In this document: positions 17,890 through 26,773 of the stretch, in pieces
Position numbering within the stretch: position 1 is the stretch's first letter
Layout of the letters: each line of letters starts with the position of its first letter
Origin: Bin87 sp034423595
GTDB taxonomy: Bacteria > Chloroflexota > Dehalococcoidia > Lucifugimonadales > UBA3495
Direction of reading: 5' to 3'
DNA: 64,000 nucleotides
Assembly: GCA_965207025.1 (NCBI GenBank)
Contig: OZ242258.1
Location: forward strand, 1,612,001-1,676,000
The notes under the pieces: model-generated
Seen by the model: only the letters and a program-made list of their open reading frames with translations
The model's database searches: none
What the model was told of the DNA's origin: nothing
Position numbers and translations under genes: made by a program

Positions 17890-18345
17890 TTAGGTTGGCG
17901 ACAAGGCAACAGCGCAGTTAGCAGCTTTGGCCAAGGCCAGAATCGTTGTGGAGTATCGGTCGTGAACGGGCTGCCGGGTGCGGCGCCTGGTAAAGGGGGT
18001 GGTGGACCGGATCCGGTCCACCATGATTTCGGTTTCCCGTCGCGTCGCGACCATGCCGTGGAAGGCGACTTCGGCGCTGGGCAAGCCCAGATCGCGGTGT
18101 CCAGACCTGTCGGGGATCACTGCAATGGCCAATAATGACCAGTCGGACCGGCAGGAAGTTGGGGGCGGCGATTGCGGCTCCAATGGCACAGACGAACTCC
18201 TCGTCGCATTCGTTGCAATCCCAGCCGATGGTGAGGCCGCGTTGGGACCTGCGGAGAGGATGACGAGGTCGGGATGTCGAAGCGGAAACCCGGAAGGAGA
18301 TCCACCATCCGTGGCATCTTTGGGGATTTGCTCCGCTGCTGCATC
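17890..18345 (-). pseudogene. Remnant of an unknown gene
   Basis: Two frames each carry a plausible piece: GWDCNECDEEFVCAIGAAIA in one, and about 60 residues ending at 17890 (VAFHGMVATRRETEIMVDRI, ILALAKAANCAVAL) in another. Neither alone looks complete. It lies directly downstream of the large nuclease-like gene on the same strand. No family is recognised. Confidence 0.4.
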
Positions 18346-18346
18346 C

Positions 18347-20467
18347 TCACCTTTGGTTTCTGCTTGGCGTTTGACCGCCGACATTGAGAGCACGGCCGGA
18401 AACGAGCCGAGACCTGACTAATTCTTCCATCTGCGGGTCGTGTCGCCATGGATCTTTGACGTACCCGAAAACGTCGAACAAAGAAGGGCTGTCCGCGAAC
18501 GAGGCGAGCATTAGCCATTCGTCGGCTCCGCTTCTGAACTTGTGGGCTGATGCTATGTCCTGGAGGTCCCGGCGCATGGACAGTTCGTGCTCCGCATTAA
18601 TCGGTGCGGGGAAACTCACGATACTGGTCCCCTTACGATTTCCGTACATCAGCAACCGGGTGTCGTGCATCTCCCCATCGCGCAGCGTGGCCCGCTTGAG
18701 TTGCCGCATCATGTCTATGAGTTGGTCGGCGCCGTTGCCCGCTTGGTCGAACAGGAAGAACAGCAGGTCCTCTTCCGCCCCATGCCGGGTCGGCTGCCGG
18801 TCAGCCAATAGTTTGATGCGACGCACCAGCTGCTCGAACGGTGGGTTCTTCCAGGTATGGAACAGCTTTTCTGCGGCCGGCCCGTAATGCCAATTCCCTC
18901 GGGCGACTTGGAAGTTTGCGTCAACCAATTGAGAGTAGGGTGGTTTTATCTCCCTCCGAGGAGACGCGTCGTCTGGGAAAAGTTTACGCTTGAGATGGAA
19001 CCCCAAAAATGCCTTTTCGTTGTCGGCGATGAAGTAGTCGGCGAGGGTCGAGCGTTGCCTGATGTAATACAGAAAATCAAACCGGTCTCGCAGGTAGAAG
19101 CTGACGACGTCGAGGTCGAATACGCTCATGATGACGGGATTGGGGTCTTCGTCTCCCTTATTGAGCAAGAACCTCGCTTGCGTGATCACCGCGGGGTAAT
19201 GGTCGCCGGTGATGCACAGGATGTAGACCTCGTTGATCTCATTCGGCAACCGAACCGCGTGCCCAGCGGAATCAGTCAACGTGCAGTCGCCGCGAAGGAG
19301 GGCGTTTCTGCCATTGAGTGCCTGGCCGTAAGCATCCTGAACGGCCCGTGTGAAATCATCGCGGAGTTTCCGCTCGTTGCCAGCCCTGGCAGTCAGTGTG
19401 AGTTTTTGCGATTTGCACTGCACAATGAGGGCTTTGTTACCGCTGATGGCAAGGACGTCCAGGTCGGTTACGTCCGTTCTCCCTTTTCTGACTACGACCC
19501 CTCTGTGGACACGAGTTCGTCCAAATACGGGAACCAGCAGATCGCGCGTGATGATCTCGGTGGCGTCCCCACGGTTTTTCAGAGCCGTGTCCGCGTACTG
19601 TTCATCGTCGATCATCCAGTAAAACGGACTTTCGTAAATTGACTCTGCCAAATTTGGCAGCAGCGGCACCCAGTATCGGCCGTCGCCCAGCGCTATCGCA
19701 GGATGCGAGTGGACTTTGTTGTAGGTGCCCATGGAATTGAATTCCTGGTTTACCGTGCCGGGGACGAAGGAAAATGTGCAGAGGAAGTTGTCCAACGTGT
19801 TGCGTTCGATTTCGGGTATTTCTTCGGGTCGAAACGACATGGCCGAGAGGACTGCTGTGCAAACCTGTTCATGAGATGACCATAGGTCGACTTTCTGAAG
19901 GCGGTCCCGGCTCAGCCTGTGCACCGCGTCGGTGATGTGCAGGATTGATGAGCAACCGATCCCCATTTGGTCTTGGAACCAGGCCTCGTCTGCGGCATAC
20001 CGCTTACGCGCCATTTCGAGGTACTGGAAAATGTAAGCGCCTGGGCCGCCGTAGAATATAGGCTCTACCATGCCTTGCCCACTGAGCATCCATGCTCGGT
20101 ACGTTTCCGCCCAGTCGTGCGCTTGGTCATGGCCGACACCGGGTGATTGACCGTGGCTGTCGACAGTGGGAAAAGCGCACGACCTGTGCAGTTCATCAAG
20201 CAGTTCGGTGGCTTGCGCCGCCTGCTGCCGAAAAACACCTTCAGCTGGAATTTCGTGCAGTGCCAACGGGTGTTTGACCAAAAGCCCCAGAAGCAGAGAT
20301 AGTTCTTGGTTGTTTGACCGCCGGTGCCAGTCGATTTCGGTGACCTCGTCAGTCGACGTCCACAATGCAAACCAGATCATCTGACAGAAAGTGTAGATGA
20401 ACCCTGGCTCTTGAGACAGGCGTTCCAGGTCGGCGAGTATCTCGGTTTCGCTGCGGGGTGTTGTCAT
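18347..20467 (-). CDS. Large protein with a restriction-endonuclease-like (NERD/Mrr-type PD-(D/E)XK) core
   Basis: About 706 residues from ATG 20467; upstream ATGs at 20482 and 20581 are alternatives. The N-terminal half is helical with no known domain. At about residue 335-360 it reads VRKGRTDVTDLDVLAISG, then ALIVQCKSQKL, the D...(Q)xK pattern of the NERD/Mrr nuclease fold. After this come a helical region with an FLRDRFDFLYYIRQRS segment and an acidic C-terminus. There is no signal peptide. In this island it may act as a nuclease effector of a single-gene defence system, but that is inference. It spans 2.1 kb with no frame damage. Confidence 0.75.
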   Translation of the reverse strand: MTTPRSETEILADLERLSQEPGFIYTFCQMIWFALWTSTDEVTEIDWHRRSNNQELSLLLGLLVKHPLALHEIPAEGVFRQQAAQATELLDELHRSCAFPTVDSHGQSPGVGHDQAHDWAETYRAWMLSGQGMVEPIFYGGPGAYIFQYLEMARKRYAADEAWFQDQMGIGCSSILHITDAVHRLSRDRLQKVDLWSSHEQVCTAVLSAMSFRPEEIPEIERNTLDNFLCTFSFVPGTVNQEFNSMGTYNKVHSHPAIALGDGRYWVPLLPNLAESIYESPFYWMIDDEQYADTALKNRGDATEIITRDLLVPVFGRTRVHRGVVVRKGRTDVTDLDVLAISGNKALIVQCKSQKLTLTARAGNERKLRDDFTRAVQDAYGQALNGRNALLRGDCTLTDSAGHAVRLPNEINEVYILCITGDHYPAVITQARFLLNKGDEDPNPVIMSVFDLDVVSFYLRDRFDFLYYIRQRSTLADYFIADNEKAFLGFHLKRKLFPDDASPRREIKPPYSQLVDANFQVARGNWHYGPAAEKLFHTWKNPPFEQLVRRIKLLADRQPTRHGAEEDLLFFLFDQAGNGADQLIDMMRQLKRATLRDGEMHDTRLLMYGNRKGTSIVSFPAPINAEHELSMRRDLQDIASAHKFRSGADEWLMLASFADSPSLFDVFGYVKDPWRHDPQMEELVRSRLVSGRALNVGGQTPSRNQR

Positions 20468-20794
20468 CTCTGCTGGTCCCATGGGTTTCTGGGCCCGCGG
20501 TGATGTTGGGGCCTGACGCCGTTCGACAAGGGTTGTTTCCCGAGAGGGGCATTCGGAATCGTTCACCAAGCACTGGTGCACAGACGGCGCCAGACTTTCA
20601 TCCGGGTCCGCGGTTGGACATCGGTGATGATCCCGCCGCGTCCAATTGTTTCTCTCGGGCCTGGGGTGCCCGATACGATGAGCAACCTCTTAAGGTTACC
20701 ACCGAAGTCGTACGGTTTCAGGGCAAGGCGTGATGGGAATAACCGCGTGAAGCTCTGGGAAGATCGGCCTCTGGGCCGGCGGGCGGGTGCCATT

Positions 20795-20950
20795 TCCCCG
20801 TTTGTAAATTGGCAACGAAATTGCCGGCTGGCGTGCTCGGGAACGCGCTCTGTCCACCCCGGGAGGGTGGGCAAATCAAAACGGACGACGGGTTGTTTCA
20901 CTAACATCAGATCGTCAACCCGCAGAAGGCGGGTGTCCCGTGCCGACCAG
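20795..20950. repeat. Dispersed structured element, copy A
   Basis: Related to 32090-32232 and 33343-33515. On the plus strand it can form GGCAA-CGAAA-TTGCC, GCGT...ACGC, CCACCC-CGGGA-GGGTGG and ACCCGC-AGAAG-GCGGGT hairpins. On the minus strand all three copies share a short peptide-like frame (RVDDLM..., then ASRQFRCQF). It lies in the gap between the genes at 20467 and 21068. Confidence 0.6.
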
Positions 20951-21067
20951 TATGGGAAACCTTCCCATATGGACCGTGCTTGACAGGTTCGCGTGCCGCT
21001 GAGCGGTTTCTACGCCGAGTTTCAGGGCCACTTACCTTGCCCGCGCACGGACGCGGAGGAGGCTAAT

Positions 21068-21355
21068 GTGAGCGCTCGAAAATCCGAGAGCGTCAAGGAC
21101 ATCATGACGCCCGACGAGAAGGCGCACATCGAGGCGGCGGCCGGGACGCTTACCGCGACCTGGATGAGGTTGCGTGCGTTGCCCAGCGATCAGCGGGTCA
21201 TCACGTCGAGTGAGCGGTCGTTGTCGAACTCTACACCGGGGGTTCAGGTCATCCCGGGGTCGGACAGTGCAAGCGTCGCCGGCCCGAACGCGGATGGCGA
21301 AGTGGCGATGTTCGAAGAGTTAGAGCATTTCGACGGGGAGGGTTCCGAGCGATGA
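21068..21355 (+). CDS. Small unknown protein, operon partner of the SprT-like protease
   Basis: 95 residues from GTG 21068, with GGAGGAGG 5 bases upstream. The first 45 residues are helical and charged (SVKDIMTPDEKAHIEAAAG) and the rest is Ser/Gly-rich and acidic. Its TGA overlaps the ATG of the next gene (ATGA), so the two are co-translated. It could be a substrate adaptor or regulator, but no function can be read. Confidence 0.65.
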   Translation: MSARKSESVKDIMTPDEKAHIEAAAGTLTATWMRLRALPSDQRVITSSERSLSNSTPGVQVIPGSDSASVAGPNADGEVAMFEELEHFDGEGSER

Positions 21356-21780
21356 GACCGAATTGGATACATGGTCGTCACCCGCCTGCCTGCACATGCG
21401 TTGCCTGTTCTCGTAAGCGTGTCTCCCGTCCGGGAATACTCCGCAGATTCTGGCGGTTTGTTTCGAGCGGCGCCGAACGACGCGAAGAAAAGATGCGGAT
21501 TGAGTGCGAAGCCTATGTCGCCGATCTTTGTCAGAAGTACGCCATCCGCCGCCCTCTGCTGTACTTCGAGGATCAGATGGAGAACCCGGGAGCGTGCGGC
21601 GAAGCCGGAGGGTATCTCGTCAGGCTGAAACGGGACTACTTTCTGAAGGTGGGACTGCAGGAACGCCAACGCGTCATCCGGCATGAGTTGGCCCACATCT
21701 CGGTGCAAAACACCCCGGGATGGGAAAACGCGGCGGCCCACGGTTCCGAGTTCGGCGCCGAGCTCGCCCGCATCGAGTGA
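21352..21780 (+). CDS. SprT-like zinc metallopeptidase
   Basis: 142 residues. A basic, Cys-containing N-terminus (CTCVACSRKR) is followed by a protease domain with RHELAHISVQNTPGW, where HELAH is the HExxH zinc site, and AAAHGSEFGAEL, where the HGxxF His is the third ligand as in SprT/Spartan-type proteases. These enzymes act on DNA-protein crosslinks or are small intracellular peptidases; the N-terminal CxxC may help bind DNA. The start overlaps the preceding stop (ATGA). Confidence 0.75.
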   Translation: MRPNWIHGRHPPACTCVACSRKRVSRPGILRRFWRFVSSGAERREEKMRIECEAYVADLCQKYAIRRPLLYFEDQMENPGACGEAGGYLVRLKRDYFLKVGLQERQRVIRHELAHISVQNTPGWENAAAHGSEFGAELARIE

Positions 21781-21812
21781 ACGCACCTCGTCATGGTGCT
21801 GGAGATCATGAC

Positions 21813-22133
21813 ATGACGGTGCATTTGAAGCATCTCTTCTTGGTCACGACTGAGCAGGGTTGCTGCGGCGACAATGCTGACGCCAACGATGTCGTGCAGA
21901 CCAAGGGGCGAACGGCGTACGCGTGCGACGTGTTATCGGGCGTCAAATGCGTTCCGCGCTGGGACGCCAACGTCGAATCTGTCCGCGTCCCCATCGCCAT
22001 GATGAGTGCGTTTGTTGACGCCTGCGTCGTGCATTTGGCCGGATTCGCCAGTCCGGGGTGGACACGCCCCGCGACGGGCAGGGCCTCGACCGGTGCCGGC
22101 CGACGGCCCACGCACCGTGAGGAGGGCAGAGCC
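21813..22133 (+). CDS. MTVHLK-type small protein, read through in frame into the next lipoprotein
   Basis: The start MTVHLKHLFLVTT, the Cys pair (QGCCGDNADAND), CDVLSGVKCVP and the MMSAFVDAC helix match the free-standing paralogue at 32500 (MTVHLKNLAVTS, ACCANGREGD, LADVNCVP). The paralogue ends soon after the helix. Here no stop occurs, and the frame continues through a low-complexity Arg/Thr stretch into the signal peptide of the gene at 22134. The stop was probably lost by a small shift. The function is unknown; the conserved cysteines suggest a compact disulfide- or metal-stabilised fold. Confidence 0.5.
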
Positions 22134-23333
22134 ATGAGTGGCACAAGCAAACAGATTCTCGGCGTAGCAGTCATCGTGGTAGTTACGTTGGCGCTGGCGG
22201 CGTGTAGCGGCGACGGGGGAGCGCCGGCGCCGACGCGGTCGGTGGTGGTGTCGTTCGCGGCGGCGGAACCGACGGCTGCGCCGGAGCCGACAGCGACGCC
22301 GTTCGCGATGCCGGACGTGACTCGGGTGCCGAGGCCCTGGCCGACGGTGGTACTCCAGCCGACGGCGACGGTTCCAGCCACGGCGGAGCCGGACGACGAT
22401 GGGGAGGGCGAGCTCTTCGGGCTGGAGCCGCTGCGGGATCCGACGCCGACGGCTGTCCCTGGGGCGACGCCGGACCTGCGGGTGCCGCACGTCGAACGCT
22501 ACTTCCGGGACGAGTACCGGGGCGGGTCGGCGGACCTCTTCCGGGCAGCGTCGAACGAGCACCGGGAGGGGCGGGTCGGCCAGGCGTTCGCCGGGTATCG
22601 GGCAGTCATCGAGGAACGCGGGCTGGAGACGCCGAGCGTCCTCCACCGGCTGGGGCGGATTCAGCAGGCGGTGGGCAACCACCTGGTGGCGGCGGAGTAC
22701 TTCGGGTGGGTGATCGAGATCCGGGACTTTCCGGCCCCGCGCTGGAACCGGGCGTTGTCGCTGTTGCGGGCCGGCCGATGCGACGAAGCGGTCGAGGACG
22801 CCTCGGCGTTGCTCGACGGACCGGCGCAGGCCATCGGGGACGCGTTGACGTGGGCGCCGCTGGGGCAGGGAGCTACGACCGAGCTGGGGGCGCACTACGT
22901 GATGGCGGTCTGCCACGGGCCGAACCGGAATGTCGTCGACCAGGAGATGTTGACCAGAACGGGTTTCATCAGTTCGTCGGAGGACTACCAGCGGATCCAG
23001 AGCGGGGAGCGAGACGACGAGTGGCCGACGTCGGCGTGTTCGTCGCTGTTCGCCCATTGGGCGCAGGGGGCCGAACCGAGGCCGTTGCGTCCGGCGGGCG
23101 TGGCTGCCGGATACCGGGGAGCGGTTAGGCCGTGCGCCAACGAGTGGTCGGACGTCGAACGGCAGGCGGTGTTCATCCAGCACGCGAACGCGGGGTTGAG
23201 GTTGGCGGCGGAGGCGGGCATGACGCCTTGTCCGCGGCTGGGGGAAGCGGCCGGCGAGCTGGACTGCACGTGGCTGCGACGGTACTTCGAGGATGCGGCG
23301 GCCGCGCCGGCGGTTCTTGATCCCGGCCGTTGA
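22134..23333 (+). CDS. TPR-containing lipoprotein with a Pro/Thr linker
   Basis: 399 residues. ATG 22134 has GAGGAGGG about 7 bases upstream. The signal peptide ends in LALAAC (lipobox), followed by a Pro/Thr/Ala-rich linker of about 90 residues. TPR-like helices then follow (LFRAASNEHREGRVGQAFAG, SVLHRLGRIQQAVGNHLVAA, LSLLRAGRCDEAVEDASALL), and the C-terminal part has conserved Cys. It should be tethered to the outside of the membrane with a protein-interaction domain. Its plan matches the dead gene at 329-1020. Confidence 0.8.
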   Translation: MSGTSKQILGVAVIVVVTLALAACSGDGGAPAPTRSVVVSFAAAEPTAAPEPTATPFAMPDVTRVPRPWPTVVLQPTATVPATAEPDDDGEGELFGLEPLRDPTPTAVPGATPDLRVPHVERYFRDEYRGGSADLFRAASNEHREGRVGQAFAGYRAVIEERGLETPSVLHRLGRIQQAVGNHLVAAEYFGWVIEIRDFPAPRWNRALSLLRAGRCDEAVEDASALLDGPAQAIGDALTWAPLGQGATTELGAHYVMAVCHGPNRNVVDQEMLTRTGFISSSEDYQRIQSGERDDEWPTSACSSLFAHWAQGAEPRPLRPAGVAAGYRGAVRPCANEWSDVERQAVFIQHANAGLRLAAEAGMTPCPRLGEAAGELDCTWLRRYFEDAAAAPAVLDPGR

Positions 23334-23668
23334 CGGTCAGGCGGGCCATGGCGACGGCGGCGGCTTCGGCTCGGTGGGCGGCAATTACTCGATGGAGTTG
23401 GCGGGTTGTCGCGAGACTGATAGAGTGGCTGTCGCGGACTTCACCATAGGCGGCGTCGAGGGCTGTATTGTGGTTCCGTAGCATGGCCAGCAAGTTCTAG
23501 TGGCTCTAGCCGATGCTGCGCTGTTGGATGGCGGCTGTCTCGAAGCAATCTGCGATTTGAGCTCGCAGGAAAACGCAGCACTAACCTGAAAATTGAGCGG
23601 TCTCGTTGCTAAGATTTCAGCATTCCCGCTTGCTGTGGTAACTTCTGCTCAGTTTGCCCTGATCGGAG
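23334..23668. other. Gap with a weak minus-strand ORF
   Basis: A minus-strand frame from about 23484 (LRNHNTALDAAYGEV, TTRQLHRVIAAHRAEAAAVA) reads like a helical protein for about 55 residues, then runs into the antisense of the lipoprotein gene. It may be a gene remnant. Nothing else is seen. Confidence 0.3.
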
Positions 23669-24073
23669 TTGCGCTTGGATTTTCCAGGTAAGGAGATTTG
23701 GCGTTCGTTGGCGCAGATGGCTGCGCGGATGGACCGCCGGCGTCTGGTCACCGGTTTTTTCGGCTGCTTGTTCGCCGGTTTTTTTGTCGCGGCGGGTTTC
23801 GTGAGCTTTATGACTGGAGGAGCAGCTCAGGCCGAGTTGGTCTTATGGTGCAGTGCCGGCGGGATTGTCCTCGTGATAGTCGCGGGTTCGGCTTGGATCA
23901 TCCGAAGTCTGTTTGGTCCTGCTCCGGAAGATGATCCTGATGGTCTCGATGATGGTCCAGATGGTCCACAGGACCGCGGCGAGGGTGACCATGGCGCTGC
24001 CGGTGACCGCGACCAGAGCATTGTCCACTGCGAAAGCGCCGACACAGGCGACGGCGATCCCCAGGAAGGCTAG
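23669..24073 (+). CDS. Two-helix membrane protein with an acidic tail
   Basis: Up to 134 residues, probably from a TTG near 23669-23673. Two transmembrane helices are clear (TGFFGCLFAGFFVAAGFVSF and VLWCSAGGIVLVIVAGSAWI). The Asp/Gly-rich last 50 residues overlap the coding part of the opposing gene and may be read-through after loss of the original stop. I recognise no family. Confidence 0.5.
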   Translation: MRLDFPGKEIWRSLAQMAARMDRRRLVTGFFGCLFAGFFVAAGFVSFMTGGAAQAELVLWCSAGGIVLVIVAGSAWIIRSLFGPAPEDDPDGLDDGPDGPQDRGEGDHGAAGDRDQSIVHCESADTGDGDPQEG

Positions 24074-24166
24074 CATCGCCACGCTGAAGAGGAAGAGACT
24101 GGTCTTGTCTCTGAACCAACGGTTCCTACCTTGATGTCGTGGACTGTTCCCGGTCTGCGGGTTCAT
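23843..24166 (-). CDS. Two-helix membrane protein, convergent with the previous gene
   Basis: 107 residues from ATG 24166, which follows AAAGGAAAAG. The basic N-terminus (RHQGRNRWFRDK) precedes two helices (LFLFSVAMLAFLGIAVACV and VTLAAVLWTIWTIIETIRII) and a charged tail. The 230-base convergent overlap with the plus-strand gene is unusual; one of the two tails is probably not native. I recognise no family. Confidence 0.5.
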   Translation of the reverse strand: MNPQTGNSPRHQGRNRWFRDKTSLFLFSVAMLAFLGIAVACVGAFAVDNALVAVTGSAMVTLAAVLWTIWTIIETIRIIFRSRTKQTSDDPSRTRDYHEDNPAGTAP

Positions 24167-24226
24167 CACTTTTCCTTTGCTTGCTGATTGCTTCCATATA
24201 TTATAGTTGTCAGTTTGGCGTTGCAA

Positions 24227-24547
24227 TCGTTCGAGGCGATTTCGCTGCTCGGTATCTGGATGAGCGACTGCGGAAAATGTCCCATTCGGTGACGGATTTC
24301 ATGTTCTGTGGATGCAGGGATTTCGTGCTTCCCGGTGCCTGCATCAGGGCAGAGTTGGGCTGGTGAGCCAACTGGCCACTCTGTCTGCCAGGCTCGGCCG
24401 GCGCACGGTTTGTCAGTGGCGGGTTCACTATGTCAGCTGTGGATGTGACCACGCTACGGGCTGGGTGTCAGCGATGATCCCGCCGACCGCTTCTGCGGCT
24501 GGCGGCCTGCGTAAATGAGCAGGGTTTCGTTGGCCGCATAGGTCGGG
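24227..24547. other. Intergenic gap
   Basis: About 320 bases. I see no gene with supporting signals. Confidence 0.3.
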
Positions 24548-24819
24548 TCAATCAGTTCTGCTGGGGTCAGCAGCCATCATTTCGCCGGCCTTGTGGATGG
24601 CCTCGCGGTATTCCGCGAGGTGCAGGCGGCGGTTGCTCTTCTTGATGTTATGGTACGGGCACAGCGGGGCGCGGTTTACGATCTGGTGGCTGGTGCCGTC
24701 CTTGCTGACGGGTTCAGGTGGTCAAGGACATGGTACCGGAGGCGGTTGTTCGCAAAGTGGGCGAACGCCTGGCTGTTCACGACTCCGAAGAGTTGACGGG
24801 CGCGCGTGGTGGCGGTCAT
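24548..24819 (-). pseudogene. HNH endonuclease remnant, frameshifted
   Basis: From the ATG at 24819 the frame reads QLFGVVNSQAFAHFANN and YHVLDHLNP. A one-base shift near 24700 is then needed to continue as SKDGTSHQIVNRAPLCPYHN, KKSNRRLHLAEYREAI, ending at 24548. VLDHLNPxSKDGT...APLCPYHNIKKSNR is the DH-N-H pattern of HNH nucleases found in R-M and phage genes. The N-terminal zinc half is missing, so it is a fragment. Confidence 0.6.
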
Positions 24820-24877
24820 GCCGGCGCGACGGTCCGTTGACGACGGCCGAGTCCGGCAGCCGGTGTAGGTTGACACG

Positions 24878-25045
24878 TTGGGTGAGTTGATCGACCGGCT
24901 GGTCGCCATCAGGGACGCGCTGCGGCCGGACGCTGGCAACCCCGACGTGGCGGTTCATTACGATACCGACGTCGGCGCTCCGGTATTCTCCTTCGGTCCG
25001 GTGGTGTTCGAGGAACTGGCCCAGGTGGTGGTTCGCGTCAGGTGA
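24878..25045 (+). CDS. Very small protein (55 residues)
   Basis: A short frame opened by a stop at 24866, with a TTG start at about 24878, reads GELIDRLVAIRDALRPDAG, then PDVAVHYDTDVGAPVFSFGPVVFEE, ending at 25045. The start, a helix (GELIDxL) followed by PDxxV and a beta strand, resembles the many short MTVGELI-type phage or plasmid proteins. The antisense frame is less protein-like. The start codon and ribosome site are weak. Confidence 0.45.
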   Translation: MGELIDRLVAIRDALRPDAGNPDVAVHYDTDVGAPVFSFGPVVFEELAQVVVRVR

Positions 25046-25102
25046 CGTCTTGAGCGGGTCCCGAATGACGGCCATGTTTGCCGGGATTGGCAGGGAGCCG
25101 CG

Positions 25103-25657
25103 TCAAATCAGGCCCGCACAGCCCCTGAACGGCGGCCGACGCACCTTTTCCTGCCGGAAGGCGGGGAACGGGCCAGGAGAGTCTCCAGCGCAGGAATTCA
25201 GGCCATTGGCTGGTTGGCCCGTCGGTGCGGGAACGGTTCGGGCTGCGTAAGAGCGGGTTGCTGTCGTTGTTGCAGTATCGGGGCCGCGGCGCAGGACGGA
25301 GGCATCTCGGGCTTCCTGGTTGTCGAGTTCGCCCACGCGGCGGCGGTAGTGGTCGAGCTGGGTATCGTCGGCGGAGTCGAGGATGAGCACGGAGGCTGCG
25401 ACGGCGTTGTGCAGGGCTTCGTGGCGCGGGTTCGTGAGCTGCCGGGCGAGTTCGAGGAACTCCCGGCGGTTGCGGACTTCGACGGTGAGGTAGTCGGCCA
25501 AGTGGTTGGCGACGATGCGGGCGGCGCAGGGGTTCGGGGCGGCGTGGGTGGCGTCGAGGGTGACGGCGACGGAGACGCCGTGGTCATGCTCGATCACGGC
25601 GGGCTCGGGGTATCGTCCCGGCCAGAGTTCGAGGACGTCGGCCTTGGTCCATGTCAT
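25103..25657 (-). CDS. Unknown accessory protein
   Basis: 184 residues from ATG 25657 (TWTKADVLELWPGRYPEPAV). The first 115 residues look like a folded alpha/beta protein (VSVAVTLDATHAAP, VANHLADYLTVEVRNRREFL, ALHNAVAASVLILDSADDTQ, LDHYRRRVGEL). The last 60 are Thr/Pro/Arg-rich and may be out of frame with the original end. No family is recognised; the style is that of plasmid or phage accessory genes. Confidence 0.55.
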   Translation of the reverse strand: MTWTKADVLELWPGRYPEPAVIEHDHGVSVAVTLDATHAAPNPCAARIVANHLADYLTVEVRNRREFLELARQLTNPRHEALHNAVAASVLILDSADDTQLDHYRRRVGELDNQEARDASVLRRGPDTATTTATRSYAARTVPAPTGQPANGLNSCAGDSPGPFPAFRQEKVRRPPFRGCAGLI

Positions 25658-25702
25658 GGCGGTTCTGCTCCTTTTCGGGTCGATTGGGCCGGTTATGCCC
25701 AT

Positions 25703-26697
25703 GTTGCCGTGTCAGATAAGGCGCTGTGAGGCCCGGAAACGGGTCCGGAGGGATATCCCTGCCTCCAGGGCCGGAAAAGGCCGAGCCAGGGGGCAGGGCG
25801 GCAAGGATGCGGGGCGCTGGGGGACGTTAGCGGGCGGGATTTGCGGGGTGTTCCTGCGTGGTGCGGGATTGGGTCATGCGATGCAGGTCTCGAGTGTGAC
25901 GCTGAACGGGTTATTCCTGCGTGATGCGGGGAGGTTTTCCAGTCCTGAAAATCGCGTCTGCCAGCGCCGTGGTGGATTTCTGCGGATGCGGAGTCGGGGT
26001 TTCGGCGACCTTGGAGCCTGTTGGATTCCTTCGGTTGATCGCTCATACCTGCCAGAATCTCGATGGGTGGATCTCTGATGTTTCGGAGAGAAGCGGGCTA
26101 CCGTTTTGCTGGCGTAGCGGCGGTAGGCTGGGGGATTCCTGATGGTGCGGGGGGCGGCGTCAGAAGGGGCATGTGTTCGAGTAGTCCCAAGTCGGCATGC
26201 CAGCGGCGGATGTGCCCAGGCTACGGGTTGGTGTCATCAATCGCAGGTGAGGGAACTTTCCGCTCCTTCATCGGTGGCGACCAGCGTCGCCGTGTGGATA
26301 GCACGCCGTCAGCGCTAGCGCCCTGCGCGGATCGGCGCTATGGCTTCGCCTGACGTTGCAGAAGTGTTCCAGTTTCGGCACCGGAACCCCTGTGCACTCC
26401 TTCCAGCGGATTACTCCCAGCCGCTGTGCTGCCGCGAAAACGCCGAAATTGGTGACGGCAGAGCGCGACGCGCATGGGTCGAAACCAGCATCATGGTCGG
26501 GCAGATCCATTTGCAGGAGGCAACCCATGAAGAAACCGCGCGACGACTGGGACGAAAATGCCATCACTTGAGTCGGCCGCCCCGGCCCTCTGGTGGGGAG
26601 GGAAAAGTACGAATTGCCGGCATTTCTCGCCCGGCATGCACAGGCTCGACGGGATCGAGAGGCTGCCCGGCAACCGGACAACGCTGGAGATGGTGAA
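25703..26697. other. One-kilobase gap without a supported gene
   Basis: Frames here are short and of shadow quality. A weak tandem similarity (TTCCTGCGTGRTGCGG at about 25849 and 25916) and a GGCCCTCTGGTGGGGAGGG palindrome-like block near 26590 are visible. It is probably decayed sequence. Confidence 0.35.
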
Positions 26698-26773
26698 CTG
26701 CATGAGGGCGACGAATAACTCCCTGAAGCCGGTCGGTGAGCAATTGACACCATTGGCGCTGGGTCTCCACTCC
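26698..26773 (-). pseudogene. IS701-like transposase remnant, downstream piece
   Basis: Minus-strand codons read GVETQRQW directly beside the IS630 end. This is the last conserved block of IS701-type transposases (FQEVRAHLGVETQRQW). The following sequence diverges, so the 3' end is decayed. Confidence 0.6.
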
